Positions 48,180 to 56,104 of a DNA stretch of 64,000 bases are shown piece after piece (position 1 is the stretch's first letter; every line of letters starts with the position of its first letter). The notes beneath the pieces are model-generated. The model did no database searches. It was given only the letters and a program-made list of their open reading frames with translations, and was not told where the DNA came from. The position numbers and the translations under genes were made by a program. Origin of the DNA: Rhodosalinus halophilus (lineage in GTDB: Bacteria; Pseudomonadota; Alphaproteobacteria; Rhodobacterales; Rhodobacteraceae); NCBI RefSeq assembly GCF_003298775.1, contig NZ_QNTQ01000004.1, forward strand, positions 248,001 through 312,000, written 5' to 3'.

Positions 48180-48197
48180 CCGTTTCACTCCGTTTCA
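48180..48197. promoter_or_regulatory. Direct repeat, candidate RpiR operator
   Basis: CCGTTTCA occurs twice, 10 bp apart (48180-48187 and 48190-48197), one helical turn, between the regulator start and the divergent aminotransferase gene. Confidence 0.45.
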
Positions 48198-48265
48198 GCT
48201 CTTGTCAAGAAATGAGTCATGTGTTTCGCTTCCGGCGAAGCTCCAGCGCCCGGAGCGCCCTGCGC

Positions 48266-49597
48266 ATGACCGTCACCTCCTCCCGCGTCTTTCCCCGCCA
48301 CACCGGATCGCGCCCGCCCGTCGCGGTGCGCGGCGAGGGCTGCTACATCATCGGCGCCGACGGACGGCGCTGGCTGGATGGCTCGGGCGGCGCCGCAGTC
48401 TCCTGCCTCGGCCATTCCGACCCGGAGGTGATCGCGGCGATCCGCGAACAGGCCGGCACGCTCGCCTTCGCGCATACGGGTTTTTTCACCTCCGAACCCG
48501 CCGAGCGTCTCGCGGACCGCCTGATCGCACAGGCCCCCGCGGGGATCGAGCGCGTCTACCTCGTCTCCGGCGGCTCCGAGGCCGTCGAGGCGGCGCTGAA
48601 GCTCGCACGGCAATATTTCCTCGAGATCGGCCAGCCGGACCGCCACCGCATCATCGCGCGACGGCAGAGCTACCACGGCAACACGCTGGGCGCGCTCGCC
48701 GCAGGCGGCAACGCCTGGCGCCGCGAACCTTTCGCGCCGCTCCTGATGGAAACGACCCATGTCGCCCCCTGCTACGAATACAGGGGCCGCGCGCCCGGCG
48801 AGAGCGCCGAGGACTACGGCAGCCGGGTTGCCCAGGAACTCGAATCCGAGATCCTGCGCCTCGGCCCCGAGACGGTGGCCGCCTTCATCGCCGAACCCGT
48901 CGTTGGCGCGACGGCCGGCGCCGTGCCGCCGGTGCCGGGCTATTTCGCCCGCATCCGCGAGATCTGCGACCGATACGGCGTGTTGCTGATCCTCGACGAG
49001 GTGATGTGCGGCATGGGCCGGACCGGCACGCTCTTCGCCTGCGAACAGGACGGCATCGCCCCCGACATCGTCACCATCGCCAAGGGCCTCGGCGCGGGCT
49101 ACCAACCGGTGGGCGCCATGCTGTGCTCGGGCGCGATCTATGCCGCGATCGAGGCGGGCTCGGGCTTCTTCCAGCACGGGCACACCTACATCGGCCACCC
49201 GGTCGCCTGCGCGGCCGCCGACGCCGTTGTGGCGAAACTCACCGAGGGCGGCATGGTCGCGCGCGCCGCCGCGACCGGGGCGAAGCTTCGCACGGCGCTC
49301 GAGGACGCCTTCGGCCAGCACCCGCATGTGGGCGACATCCGCGGGCGCGGCATGTTTCTGGGGCTCGAGTTCGTCGAGGACCGCGAAACCAAGGCGCCCT
49401 TCGATCCCTCTCGAGCCCTGCACAAGCACCTCAAGGCCGCCGCCTTCGAGGCCGGGCTGATCTGCTACCCAATGGGCGGCACCATCGACGGCCGCCAGGG
49501 CGACCACGTGCTGCTCGCTCCGCCGTTCACCCTGACCGACGACCAGATCGGCGAACTGGTGGAGAAGCTGGGCCGCGCCGTCGACGCCGTCTTCTGA
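48266..49597 (+). CDS. Class III aminotransferase
   Basis: 443 residues, fold type I PLP enzyme. VYLVSGGSEAVEAALKLARQ, RRQSYHGNTLGALAAGGNAW, LLILDEVMCGMGRTGTLFAC, and the PLP lysine in TIAKGLGAGYQPVGAM. Start at 48266 (MTVTSSRVFPRHTG) gives the usual family length; an ATG at 48212 would add 18 residues that read through the operator side. Distinct in sequence from the aminotransferase at 24165. Divergent from the RpiR regulator and near the TAXI-TRAP genes, so its amino donor may be the imported substrate. Confidence 0.9.
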   Translation: MTVTSSRVFPRHTGSRPPVAVRGEGCYIIGADGRRWLDGSGGAAVSCLGHSDPEVIAAIREQAGTLAFAHTGFFTSEPAERLADRLIAQAPAGIERVYLVSGGSEAVEAALKLARQYFLEIGQPDRHRIIARRQSYHGNTLGALAAGGNAWRREPFAPLLMETTHVAPCYEYRGRAPGESAEDYGSRVAQELESEILRLGPETVAAFIAEPVVGATAGAVPPVPGYFARIREICDRYGVLLILDEVMCGMGRTGTLFACEQDGIAPDIVTIAKGLGAGYQPVGAMLCSGAIYAAIEAGSGFFQHGHTYIGHPVACAAADAVVAKLTEGGMVARAAATGAKLRTALEDAFGQHPHVGDIRGRGMFLGLEFVEDRETKAPFDPSRALHKHLKAAAFEAGLICYPMGGTIDGRQGDHVLLAPPFTLTDDQIGELVEKLGRAVDAVF

Positions 49598-49622
49598 CCC
49601 ACCGCAAGGCGCCGACGCCCGG

Positions 49623-49698
49623 TCCTTCTTCTTGGGGTCAAATATCCTCGGGGGGTGAATGCCGCGTCAGCGGCAGAGGGGGGCAGACAGCCCCCCTT
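49623..49698. repeat. Dispersed repeat family A, copy 2 (terminator-like)
   Basis: Same 76-bp element as 43067-43142, with six substitutions; the hairpin GGGGGGC-AGACA-GCCCCCC is intact. Again in a convergent gap, here between the aminotransferase and ruvB stops. Confidence 0.8.
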
Positions 49699-49707
49699 CT
49701 CCTGCCC

Positions 49708-50739
49708 TCAATCCTCGAAAAGCCCAGGCTGGCCCGGCGGGGCGGGGGGCGCGAGGCCCAGGTGCGACCAGCCCCGCGGGGCGAGCATCCGGCCGCGCGG
49801 CGTGCGCTGGATCAGCCCCTGTTGCAGCAGGTAGGGCTCGATCACCTCTTCCAGTGCGTCGCGGCTTTCCGACAGCGCGGCCGAGATCGTCTCGATCCCC
49901 ACCGGGCCCCCCATGTAGCTCTCGGCGATGAGGCGCAGATAGCGCCTGTCCGCCGCGTCCAGCCCGATCCCGTCGACGCCCAGCCGCGTGAGCGCGCCGT
50001 CCGCGAGATCGCGCGTCACCTGCCCGTCGCCCTCGACGACGGCGAAATCGACCACCCGGCGCAACAGCCGCCCGGCGATCCGCGGGGTGCCGCGGGCGCG
50101 GCGCGCGATCTCCGCGGCGCCGGCGGGCTCGGCCGAGATCCCGAGCTTCGCGGCATTGCGCGCCACGATCTCGGTCAGTTCGGCCACCTCGTAGAACTCC
50201 AGCCGCACGGGGATGCCGAAACGGTCGCGCAGCGGCGTGGTCAAGAGCCCCAGCCGCGTCGTAGCGCCCACCAGCGTGAAGGGTTGCAGCTCGATCCGCA
50301 CGGTGCGCGCCGCGGGCCCCTCGCCGATCACGAGGTCGAGCTCGAAGTCCTCCATCGCCGGATAGAGAATCTCCTCGACCACCGGGTTGAGGCGGTGGAT
50401 CTCGTCGATGAAGAGCACGTCGCGCGGCTCGAGATTGGTGAGGATCGCGGCGAGATCTCCGGCCTTGGCGAGCACGGGGCCGCTCGTCATGCGAAAGTTC
50501 ACGCCGAGTTCGCGCGCGACGATCTGCGCCAGCGTCGTCTTGCCGAGGCCGGGCGGGCCGAAGAACAGCGTGTGATCCATCGCCTCGCCGCGGTGCCGCG
50601 CGGAGTCGAGGAAGACGCGCAGGTTGGCGCGTGCCTCGGCCTGCCCGATGAACTCCGAGAGCGCCAGCGGGCGCAGCGCGCGGTCCGCGTCGCCCGATTG
50701 TCGTTCGGGGCGCAGGGTGGGGTCGGGGCCGGCGGTCAT
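49708..50739 (-). CDS. ruvB: Holliday junction branch migration helicase RuvB
   Basis: 343 residues. AAA+ motor that drives branch migration with RuvA. Walker [21 protein letters not shown], Walker [17 protein letters not shown], sensor 1 [20 protein letters not shown], and the C-terminal winged helix ([20 protein letters not shown]). Full length. It lies 70 bp after ruvA, so ruvC, ruvA, ruvB form one unit on the minus strand. Confidence 0.97.
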   Translation of the reverse strand: MTAGPDPTLRPERQSGDADRALRPLALSEFIGQAEARANLRVFLDSARHRGEAMDHTLFFGPPGLGKTTLAQIVARELGVNFRMTSGPVLAKAGDLAAILTNLEPRDVLFIDEIHRLNPVVEEILYPAMEDFELDLVIGEGPAARTVRIELQPFTLVGATTRLGLLTTPLRDRFGIPVRLEFYEVAELTEIVARNAAKLGISAEPAGAAEIARRARGTPRIAGRLLRRVVDFAVVEGDGQVTRDLADGALTRLGVDGIGLDAADRRYLRLIAESYMGGPVGIETISAALSESRDALEEVIEPYLLQQGLIQRTPRGRMLAPRGWSHLGLAPPAPPGQPGLFED

Positions 50740-50809
50740 CGCTCTTCCAGCCCGTGCGGGCTGTCATCGCGAAGAGGGACCGTCAGGGACCGATGAGCGC
50801 GCATCTCTC

Positions 50810-51478
50810 CTACCCCTTCGGCGCCAGGCGCCGGAGCGCCGCGCGGATCAGCGTTGCGGTGTCGGCCTCGGGCGTCTCGTGCTGCGCCTCGGCGACGGCC
50901 GCCGCCGCCTCGCCCGGGGCGTAGCCCAGGTTGCCGAGAGCCGAAAGCGCCTCGGCGCGCGCGGGCGCCGCGGCAGCGGGGCGTGGCGCAGGCTCAGGCG
51001 CCTCCGCGTCTGCCGCGGCCGGCTCCGGCGCATCTGCCAGAGGCACCGACGCACCGGCATGGTCGAGCGCCATGACGCTCGGCGCCTTGTCGCGCAGCTC
51101 GTTGACGACGCGCTGCGCGGTCTTGGGCCCCACGCCTTTCGCCGCCTTGATCGCCGACCAGTCGCCCAGCGCGACTGCGCGGCTCACACCGTCCGCGCCC
51201 AGCGCGCCGAGGATCGCGAGCGAGGCCTTGGCCCCGACCCCCTGCACCCGCATCAGCAGGCGGTGCCACTCCCGCTCGCCCAGCGTGAGAAAACCGTAGA
51301 GCTGCAGCAGGTCCTCGCGCACCAGCAGGTCGGTCCAGAGCGCCACCGGCTCGCCCGGCCCCGGCAGCGCGCCCAGGGTGCGATCGGAGCAGTGCACCAC
51401 GTAGCCCACGCCGCGCACGTCGATGAGCACATGATCCTCGGCGCGATATTCGATCCGCCCGGCGAGCCGCCCGATCAT
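50810..51478 (-). CDS. ruvA: Holliday junction DNA helicase subunit RuvA
   Basis: 222 residues. N-terminal OB domain ([20 protein letters not shown]), two helix-hairpin-helix motifs ([20 protein letters not shown] and [20 protein letters not shown]), and domain III ([20 protein letters not shown]) that contacts RuvB, reached by a long Ala/Pro linker. Start overlaps the ruvC stop by 4 bp (ATGA). Confidence 0.96.
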   Translation of the reverse strand: MIGRLAGRIEYRAEDHVLIDVRGVGYVVHCSDRTLGALPGPGEPVALWTDLLVREDLLQLYGFLTLGEREWHRLLMRVQGVGAKASLAILGALGADGVSRAVALGDWSAIKAAKGVGPKTAQRVVNELRDKAPSVMALDHAGASVPLADAPEPAAADAEAPEPAPRPAAAAPARAEALSALGNLGYAPGEAAAAVAEAQHETPEADTATLIRAALRRLAPKG

Positions 51479-51975
51479 CGCGCGGCCCCCGCAAGCGCAT
51501 GCAGCCGCCGGCCGCGAGAATGGTGCGCATGACAGATCGCCACCGCCAGCGCGTCCGCCGCGTCCGGCCCCGCCAGCTGCACGCCGGGCAGCTGCATCCG
51601 CACCATGTGCTGGATCTGCTCCTTCGCGGCGTGGCCCACGCCCACCACCGTCTTCTTCACCTGGTTCGGGGCGTATTCGTCGACCGGGAGGCCCGCCTGC
51701 GCCGGCACCAGCAGCGCGATGCCGCGGGCCTGGCCCAGCTTGAGCGTCCCGGCCGCGTCCTTGTTGACGAAGGTCTGCTCGACCGCCGCGCAGTCCGGGC
51801 CATAACGCGCGACGATATCGGTCAGCTGCCGGTGCAGCGACAGCAGCCGCTCCGCGAGACCGCCCTCGCCGGACAGGCAATGCCCGTTGGCGAGATGGGA
51901 GAGTCGGCCCCCATCGGCCTCGATCACCCCCCATCCGAGGGTGCGCAAGCCCGGATCGATCCCGAGAACCCGCAT
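51475..51975 (-). CDS. ruvC: Holliday junction resolvase RuvC
   Basis: 166 residues. Cuts Holliday junctions symmetrically. Catalytic acids: Asp in [15 protein letters not shown], Glu in [13 protein letters not shown], Asp pair in [17 protein letters not shown]. Start MRVLGIDPG; an in-frame ATG 30 codons upstream would read through the probable SOS box. First gene of ruvCAB. Confidence 0.96.
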   Translation of the reverse strand: MRVLGIDPGLRTLGWGVIEADGGRLSHLANGHCLSGEGGLAERLLSLHRQLTDIVARYGPDCAAVEQTFVNKDAAGTLKLGQARGIALLVPAQAGLPVDEYAPNQVKKTVVGVGHAAKEQIQHMVRMQLPGVQLAGPDAADALAVAICHAHHSRGRRLHALAGAAR

Positions 51976-52009
51976 GACTGCCCCTGCCTGTTGCTTTTCC
52001 GACGCACTA

Positions 52010-52024
52010 GCACGAAAGGCGAAC
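52010..52024 (-). promoter_or_regulatory. Degenerate SOS box upstream of ruvC
   Basis: Minus strand GTTCGCCTTTCGTGC: GTTC-N7-GTGC, one base away from the exact LexA box. It falls between possible -35 TTGGCG and -10 TAGTGC hexamers (18-bp spacer), the same layout as the two exact boxes in this window. Confidence 0.5.
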
Positions 52025-52036
52025 AACCGCCAATGG

Positions 52037-52105
52037 GAAAGCGGCACGTGGTCAGAAAGCGACACCTGTGTCGCGGACAGGCCACCCCTGATCCGAAAGC
52101 GACAT
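52037..52105. repeat. GAAAGCGACA direct-repeat cluster in the ruvC-DUF1127 gap
   Basis: The 324-bp gap 51976-52299 holds GAAAGCGGCAC (52037-52047), GAAAGCGACAC (52055-52065) and GAAAGCGACAT (52095-52105), plus a palindrome GCGACAC-CT-GTGTCGC (52059-52074). Repeated motifs of this sort are found at the ends of IS21-like elements, so this may be an insertion-sequence end relic; an operator cluster for an unknown regulator is the alternative. The rest of the gap (52106-52280) shows only short hairpins near the DUF1127 start. Confidence 0.5.
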
Positions 52106-52299
52106 CCAGAGGTCTCCGCGCGACAATCCGGCGCCCGATTTTTGTTTCAATTTCAGATCATTGCCACCTGTCAAGAGGCATGTCGCCGCTGCATGTGACC
52201 CATGCATTCTTGGTCATTGTGCGGGGCTTCGAACCCGCCTAGGTGCTGCGTGTCAGACACAGGAGCGGCTTCGCTCCAGGCAGGCACAGGAGGCTGGAA

Positions 52300-52500
52300 A
52301 TGGCTGTATTCGACACCACCCGTACGTCCTACGGCAAACCGGCCGTGCCCGGCCGCATGTCGTTCGGATTCCCGGGGATGCTTGGCGCCCTCGCGGCATG
52401 GAACGACGCACGCGTCACCCGCAAGGCTCTCTCGAAGCTCAGCGACCGCGAGCTCGAGGATATCGGCCTGACGCGCAGCGACATCGACCGGATCGGCTGA
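52300..52500 (+). CDS. Small DUF1127 protein
   Basis: 66 residues with the C-terminal DUF1127 helix pair (RKALSKLSDRELEDIGLTRS then DIDRIG). Small Arg-rich DUF1127 proteins in Rhodobacter and relatives bind RNA and affect stress and sRNA turnover; the N-terminus here is different (MAVFDTTRTSYGKPAVPGRM). AGGAGG lies 8 bp before the ATG. A terminator follows directly. No CcsR-like sRNA tandem follows, unlike in R. sphaeroides. Confidence 0.85.
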   Translation: MAVFDTTRTSYGKPAVPGRMSFGFPGMLGALAAWNDARVTRKALSKLSDRELEDIGLTRSDIDRIG

Positions 52501-52527
52501 AGCAGGACGAAAGCTGAAAATGCAAGG

Positions 52528-52550
52528 CCCGGCCGTCACGGCCGGGTCTT
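52528..52550 (+). terminator. Rho-independent terminator after DUF1127 gene
   Basis: CCCGGCCG (52528-52535), loop TCA, CGGCCGGG (52539-52546), then TCTTTCTC. Confidence 0.8.
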
Positions 52551-52583
52551 TCTCGTTCGGCCGGGCGGCGGCGCCGCGTTGGC

Positions 52584-52922
52584 TCAGTTCAGCAGCGGCC
52601 AGAGGCGCGCGGCGACCCATTTCGACGCCGGATCCGCCTGCATGATCCAGGCGCCTGCCTGCTCGACCACCGTACCGTTGCTCAGGGTCTCCAGACGCTC
52701 CGCGTAGAGTTCGCCGCCGAGATCTGCGAGCACGAGCCCCTTGAAGGCGATGAAGCCGGCGGCCAGCAGCAAAAGCCCTCGCAGCGGCACGCGAATCCGC
52801 GCCCGCCGGGGTCGCATCGAAACGAGGCCGGTGCGATCGATGAATGGCACGCCGCCGCGTGCCATCTTTCGATGCTTGCGCTCAATCCGGCGCACGCGCT
52901 TGTCGAACTCGAGAAAGGCCAT
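52584..52922 (-). CDS. Small membrane protein, hypothetical
   Basis: 112 residues. Basic N-terminus (EFDKRVRRIERKHRKMARGG), one hydrophobic helix (about 48-68, PLRGLLLLAAGFIAFKGLVL), then a soluble C-terminal part ending WVAARLWPLLN. Start at MAFLEFDKRV chosen because the upstream open part reads through non-coding DNA. No family recognised. Confidence 0.65.
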   Translation of the reverse strand: MAFLEFDKRVRRIERKHRKMARGGVPFIDRTGLVSMRPRRARIRVPLRGLLLLAAGFIAFKGLVLADLGGELYAERLETLSNGTVVEQAGAWIMQADPASKWVAARLWPLLN

Positions 52923-53026
52923 GGCAGCCTCCGCATATCGGCCCCCACCGATATGACGCACAGTTTGGCCAGAAATGTGGCAAGAATGGGGCAATTCCGC
53001 AGAAAGCCCTGAAAATAAGGGGGCAA

Positions 53027-53902
53027 TTATGGCATCTTCCGGAATTCAAGGGTCAGCCAATCGACAATCCTCTCTTCACGGACCAAATTGAAGCCGTGGC
53101 GTGCATAATGCGCCGCCACATCTTCGCCTTGTTCCGCGAGTATTCCAGACAGAATCAGTCGTCCCCCCGGCGTGCAATGCGTCGCCATCTCCGGGGCGAG
53201 GGCGATCAGCGGTCCCTTGAGAATATTCGCGACGATCAGACCGAACGGCGCCGCAGTTGCAATATCCGGATGATCGAAGCCCTCGGCCACCACGCAGTCG
53301 ATCCGGCCCAGCAACCCGTTCGCGGCGAGGTTCGCCATGGCCACCTCGACCGCCACGGGATCGTTGTCGGAGGCGAGGATCGTCGCGGAGGGCCAGAGCC
53401 GGGCCGCAGCCATGGCAAGCACCGCAGTGCCGCAGCCGATGTCCGCGACGCTGCGGGGCGCGATCCCCTCGTCCGCCAGCCGGTCGAGCGCCCGCAGGCA
53501 GCCCTGCGTCGTGCCGTGATGCCCGGTGCCGAAGGCCATGCTGGCCTCGATCAGAAGCGCCTCGGCCCCTTCGGGGACGCGATCCGCGTCATGCGCACCG
53601 TGCACGAAGAAGCGCCCCGCTTCCACCGGCGCGAGTTCGCGCCGGACATGCGCGACCCAGTCGGTTTTGGGCAGCACCGAGACCGTGAAGCGCGCCGCGC
53701 CGTGCGCCGCGGCCAGCAGCGCCAGCGCCACCTCGTCCGGGCCTTCGTCGAAATAGGCGCCAACCTCCCACAGGCCCGAGCCGTCCTCGATCTCGAAGAC
53801 GCCGACGCCGGTGGGCGCGGGCTCCAGCGCCTCCATCGCCTCGCCGAGCGCCTCGGCGGCATCGCGGCCCTTCAGCGTGGTCAGGGCGGTAAAGGTGGGC
53901 AT
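53027..53902 (-). CDS. prmA: Ribosomal protein L11 methyltransferase
   Basis: SAM-dependent methyltransferase that trimethylates L11. 291 residues: N-terminal substrate domain (about 1-100), then SAM motif VADIGCGTAVLAMAAARLWP, DNDPVAVEVAMANLAANG and the catalytic-loop stretch LIVANILKGPLIALAPEM (N-I-L). Phe-Gly-Thr-Gly-His-His in MAFGTGHHGTTQ is a PrmA hallmark. The 415-bp gap to the cupin gene upstream may hold its promoter. Confidence 0.93.
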   Translation of the reverse strand: MPTFTALTTLKGRDAAEALGEAMEALEPAPTGVGVFEIEDGSGLWEVGAYFDEGPDEVALALLAAAHGAARFTVSVLPKTDWVAHVRRELAPVEAGRFFVHGAHDADRVPEGAEALLIEASMAFGTGHHGTTQGCLRALDRLADEGIAPRSVADIGCGTAVLAMAAARLWPSATILASDNDPVAVEVAMANLAANGLLGRIDCVVAEGFDHPDIATAAPFGLIVANILKGPLIALAPEMATHCTPGGRLILSGILAEQGEDVAAHYARHGFNLVREERIVDWLTLEFRKMP

Positions 53903-54317
53903 CGGCGCACTCCTTGGGGTTATCGCGGGTCGTGGCAGCGACGGCGGGGGGCGTCAAGCTGGCAGACAGGCGTCGGGTCGGATCATGCGCCTCACGGCAT
54001 GCACGGTGCTCGGTGGAGGCCGGTCGGACCGTGCCGGAGACCCTCCGCGGTCAGCGATGCCTCCCGCGCGGGTTTCCGACCTGGCTCCTTCTTTCAAGCC
54101 TATCCGTGATCCGCTGCGCGCGGCGGACTCTGCGGATGCGCCGCTCCCGCACCCAGGAGACGGCCGAACCGGCCACCGAAACCGTCACGATGCCAAGGAG
54201 CAGGCTCGCAAAGAAATCAGCCATGCGGGAACGGGAGAGCATCCGCCCGTCAGATGCGTTTTCGATCGCTGCCTTTCATGCTATTCGCGCGATCTGCAGC
54301 GCAAGGGCGCGGCCGGC
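53903..54317. other. Gap between prmA and cupin genes
   Basis: 415 bp with one plausible small gene (54051-54224) and otherwise GC-rich DNA without a recognised repeat or RNA. AGGAGTGCGCC at 53903-53915 (minus strand) gives prmA a ribosome-binding site. Confidence 0.5.
54051..54224 (-). CDS. Possible small membrane protein
   Basis: 57 residues: MADFFASLLLGIVTVSVAGS, one hydrophobic helix, then a strongly basic tail (WVRERRIRRVRRAQRITDRL). The composition looks protein-like, but there is no clear ribosome-binding site and no family. An ATG six codons upstream is possible. Confidence 0.35.
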   Translation of the reverse strand: MADFFASLLLGIVTVSVAGSAVSWVRERRIRRVRRAQRITDRLERRSQVGNPRGRHR

Positions 54318-54764
54318 TCAGCTCGCCACGCGAAAGCGGTAGTCCACCTCGGCGAAGCGGCCGCGCGGGAAACCGTAGGCGAAGCTCAGGCCGAAGGCGC
54401 CGGCCTCGACCTCGTGCTCGGCCTCCGACGGGATGAAGATCGCGACGCCGGGCGCGATACGGTGCGCGACGCCCTCCACCGTCACTGTGCCGTCTCCGGA
54501 GAGGCCGAAGTAGAACTCCGAGGGCGCGTGGCGATGCGGCTCCAGCCGGTCGCCTGGGCCGAACTCGGCCACCCCGAGCACCATGTCGCTCGTGGGCGTG
54601 CGGTCGGCGCAGATCAGCGTGCGCCAGCGCACCGTGCCGAAGGCCGGATCGGCGCCGCCCTCAAGCGCGACCTGCGTGGCATCCACGACCACGGGCGCGA
54701 GATGGAGACTTTCGGGGTGTGCCATGCACAGCGTGGCGGGGTCGCAGTCGGTGATATCGGTCAT
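54318..54764 (-). CDS. Cupin domain protein
   Basis: 148 residues. Cupin motif 1 EPHRHAPSEFYFGLSGDGTV (H-x-H-x4-E) and motif 2 PSEAEHEVEAGAFGLSF with the last metal His. Binds a metal ion; some short cupins of roseobacters are DMSP lyases (DddW-like), others are of unknown activity. The sequence does not decide. Divergent from the YeeE/YedE gene with 175 bp between. Confidence 0.75.
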   Translation of the reverse strand: MTDITDCDPATLCMAHPESLHLAPVVVDATQVALEGGADPAFGTVRWRTLICADRTPTSDMVLGVAEFGPGDRLEPHRHAPSEFYFGLSGDGTVTVEGVAHRIAPGVAIFIPSEAEHEVEAGAFGLSFAYGFPRGRFAEVDYRFRVAS

Positions 54765-54939
54765 GGCGGCGCTCCTGATCCGCGGGCTGGCATGCAGATA
54801 GGGCCGCGCGCGAGCGGGCTCGCGCCTGCGCGCGACACGCTCCGGGTCGTTTTCGCGCGACGTGATCTGCATCAAGGCGCGGCACCGACGGCCGTGGCAG
54901 TGAGCCGCTTGTCCGACCCTGTGCGAGGGAGGCGGCGAC

Positions 54940-56001
54940 ATGGACATCATCCCCCTGCTGGAGCGGATCGGCGAGGCGCCCGCGGCGGCGCTCTTCGGCG
55001 TTCTGACCGGCCTGGTCTTCGGCGTGGCGGCGCAGCGGTCGCGCTTCTGTCTGCGCGCGGCGACGGTGGAATTCGCGCGCGGCCGGATGGGCGACAAGGT
55101 CGCGGTCTGGCTGCTCACCTTCTCCACGGCGCTGGTCTGGGTGCAGGCGGCCGCGCTGACGGGGCTGATGCGCCCCGACGACGCGCGCATGATGGCGGTG
55201 CCCGGCAGCTGGTCGGGCGCGATCATCGGCGGGCTGATGTTCGGCGCGGGCATGGTGCTGGCGCGGGGCTGCTCGGGCCGCCTGCTGGTGCTGGCGGCGA
55301 CCGGCAACCTGCGCTCGGTGGTCTCGGGCCTGATCTTCGCCGTGGTCGCCCAGATGGCGCTGGCCGGCTGGCTCGCGCCCGCCCGCGACCGGCTCGCGGG
55401 GCTATGGGTCACCGAAGGCGGGCAGAACCTGAACCTGCTGACCTGGGCCGGCCTGCCGCAGTGGGGCGGTCTCGCGCTGGGTCTCGGAATCGCCGTGCTC
55501 GCGCTCGAGCTGTCCCGACGCAACCGGATCGGCCCCGCGCGGCTGATCTTCGCCTCCGGCGTGGGCTTCTCCGTGGCCGTCGGCTACTACCTGACCTTCA
55601 CGCTGGCGCAGGTGGCCTTCGACCCGGTGACCATCGAGAGCGTCACTTTCACCGGCCCCTCCGCCGGCACGCTGATGTTCACGCTCGACAGGGCCGCGAT
55701 TCTCGATTTCGACATCGGGTTGGTGCCGGGCGTCTTCCTCGGCGCCTTCCTCGCCGCCTGGTGGAGCCGCGAGCTGAAATTCCAGGGCTTCGAGAGCGAG
55801 GTCAACATGCGCAAGGCGATGATCGGCGCGGCGATGATGGGCTTCGGCGGCATGCTCGCCGGCGGCTGCGCGATCGGCGCGGGCGTCACCGGCGGGTCGA
55901 TCTTCGCCGGCACGGCGCTGATGGCGCTCTTCTGCATGTGGGTGGGTGCGATGGTCACGGATCTCCTTGTCGATCAGCGCGCGGCGGCGCAGGCGGCCTG
56001 A
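54940..56001 (+). CDS. YeeE/YedE family membrane transporter (sulfur compound uptake)
   Basis: 353 residues, about nine to ten helices. The three cysteine sites of the thiosulfate-transport family are present: QRSRFCLRAATVEFARGRMG, GMVLARGCSGRLLVLAATGN and GGMLAGGCAIGAGVTGGSIF. In characterised members (YeeE/TsuA) these cysteines relay thiosulfate through the membrane. Starts MDIIPLLERIGEAPAAALFG after GAGGGAGG. No partner TusA-like gene is adjacent. Confidence 0.85.
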   Translation: MDIIPLLERIGEAPAAALFGVLTGLVFGVAAQRSRFCLRAATVEFARGRMGDKVAVWLLTFSTALVWVQAAALTGLMRPDDARMMAVPGSWSGAIIGGLMFGAGMVLARGCSGRLLVLAATGNLRSVVSGLIFAVVAQMALAGWLAPARDRLAGLWVTEGGQNLNLLTWAGLPQWGGLALGLGIAVLALELSRRNRIGPARLIFASGVGFSVAVGYYLTFTLAQVAFDPVTIESVTFTGPSAGTLMFTLDRAAILDFDIGLVPGVFLGAFLAAWWSRELKFQGFESEVNMRKAMIGAAMMGFGGMLAGGCAIGAGVTGGSIFAGTALMALFCMWVGAMVTDLLVDQRAAAQAA

Positions 56002-56006
56002 CCGTC

Positions 56007-56103
56007 TCCTTTCAATGGTCCACAAATACCCATTCTGCGCTCCGGCCCCGGCACCAGCGCTGCGGCACGGGACGGGCTTGGGTATTTCAGGACCATTGAA
56101 GGA
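56007..56103. repeat. Family C inverted repeat between yeeE and priA
   Basis: Left arm (56007-56033) TCCTTTCAATGGTCC... and right arm (56079-56103) ...GGACCATTGAAGGA form a 25-bp imperfect inverted repeat around 45 bp. Same element as at 6628-6654. Lies in the convergent gap and could end transcription both ways. Confidence 0.75.
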
Positions 56104-56104
56104 C

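Noticed and set aside
47263-50796. A 1177-codon plus-strand open frame across regulator, aminotransferase and ruvB
   Set aside because: It crosses three clear genes in other frames and reads as Arg/Gly/Ala-rich nonsense; a shadow of GC-rich coding.
52501-52583. CcsR-like small RNAs after the DUF1127 gene
   Set aside because: Only one terminator hairpin follows; the CCTCC-containing loops of Rhodobacter CcsR RNAs are absent.
54318-54764. DMSP lyase DddW
   Set aside because: Only the general cupin motifs can be seen; specific residues of DddW cannot be confirmed by eye, so I call it a cupin only.
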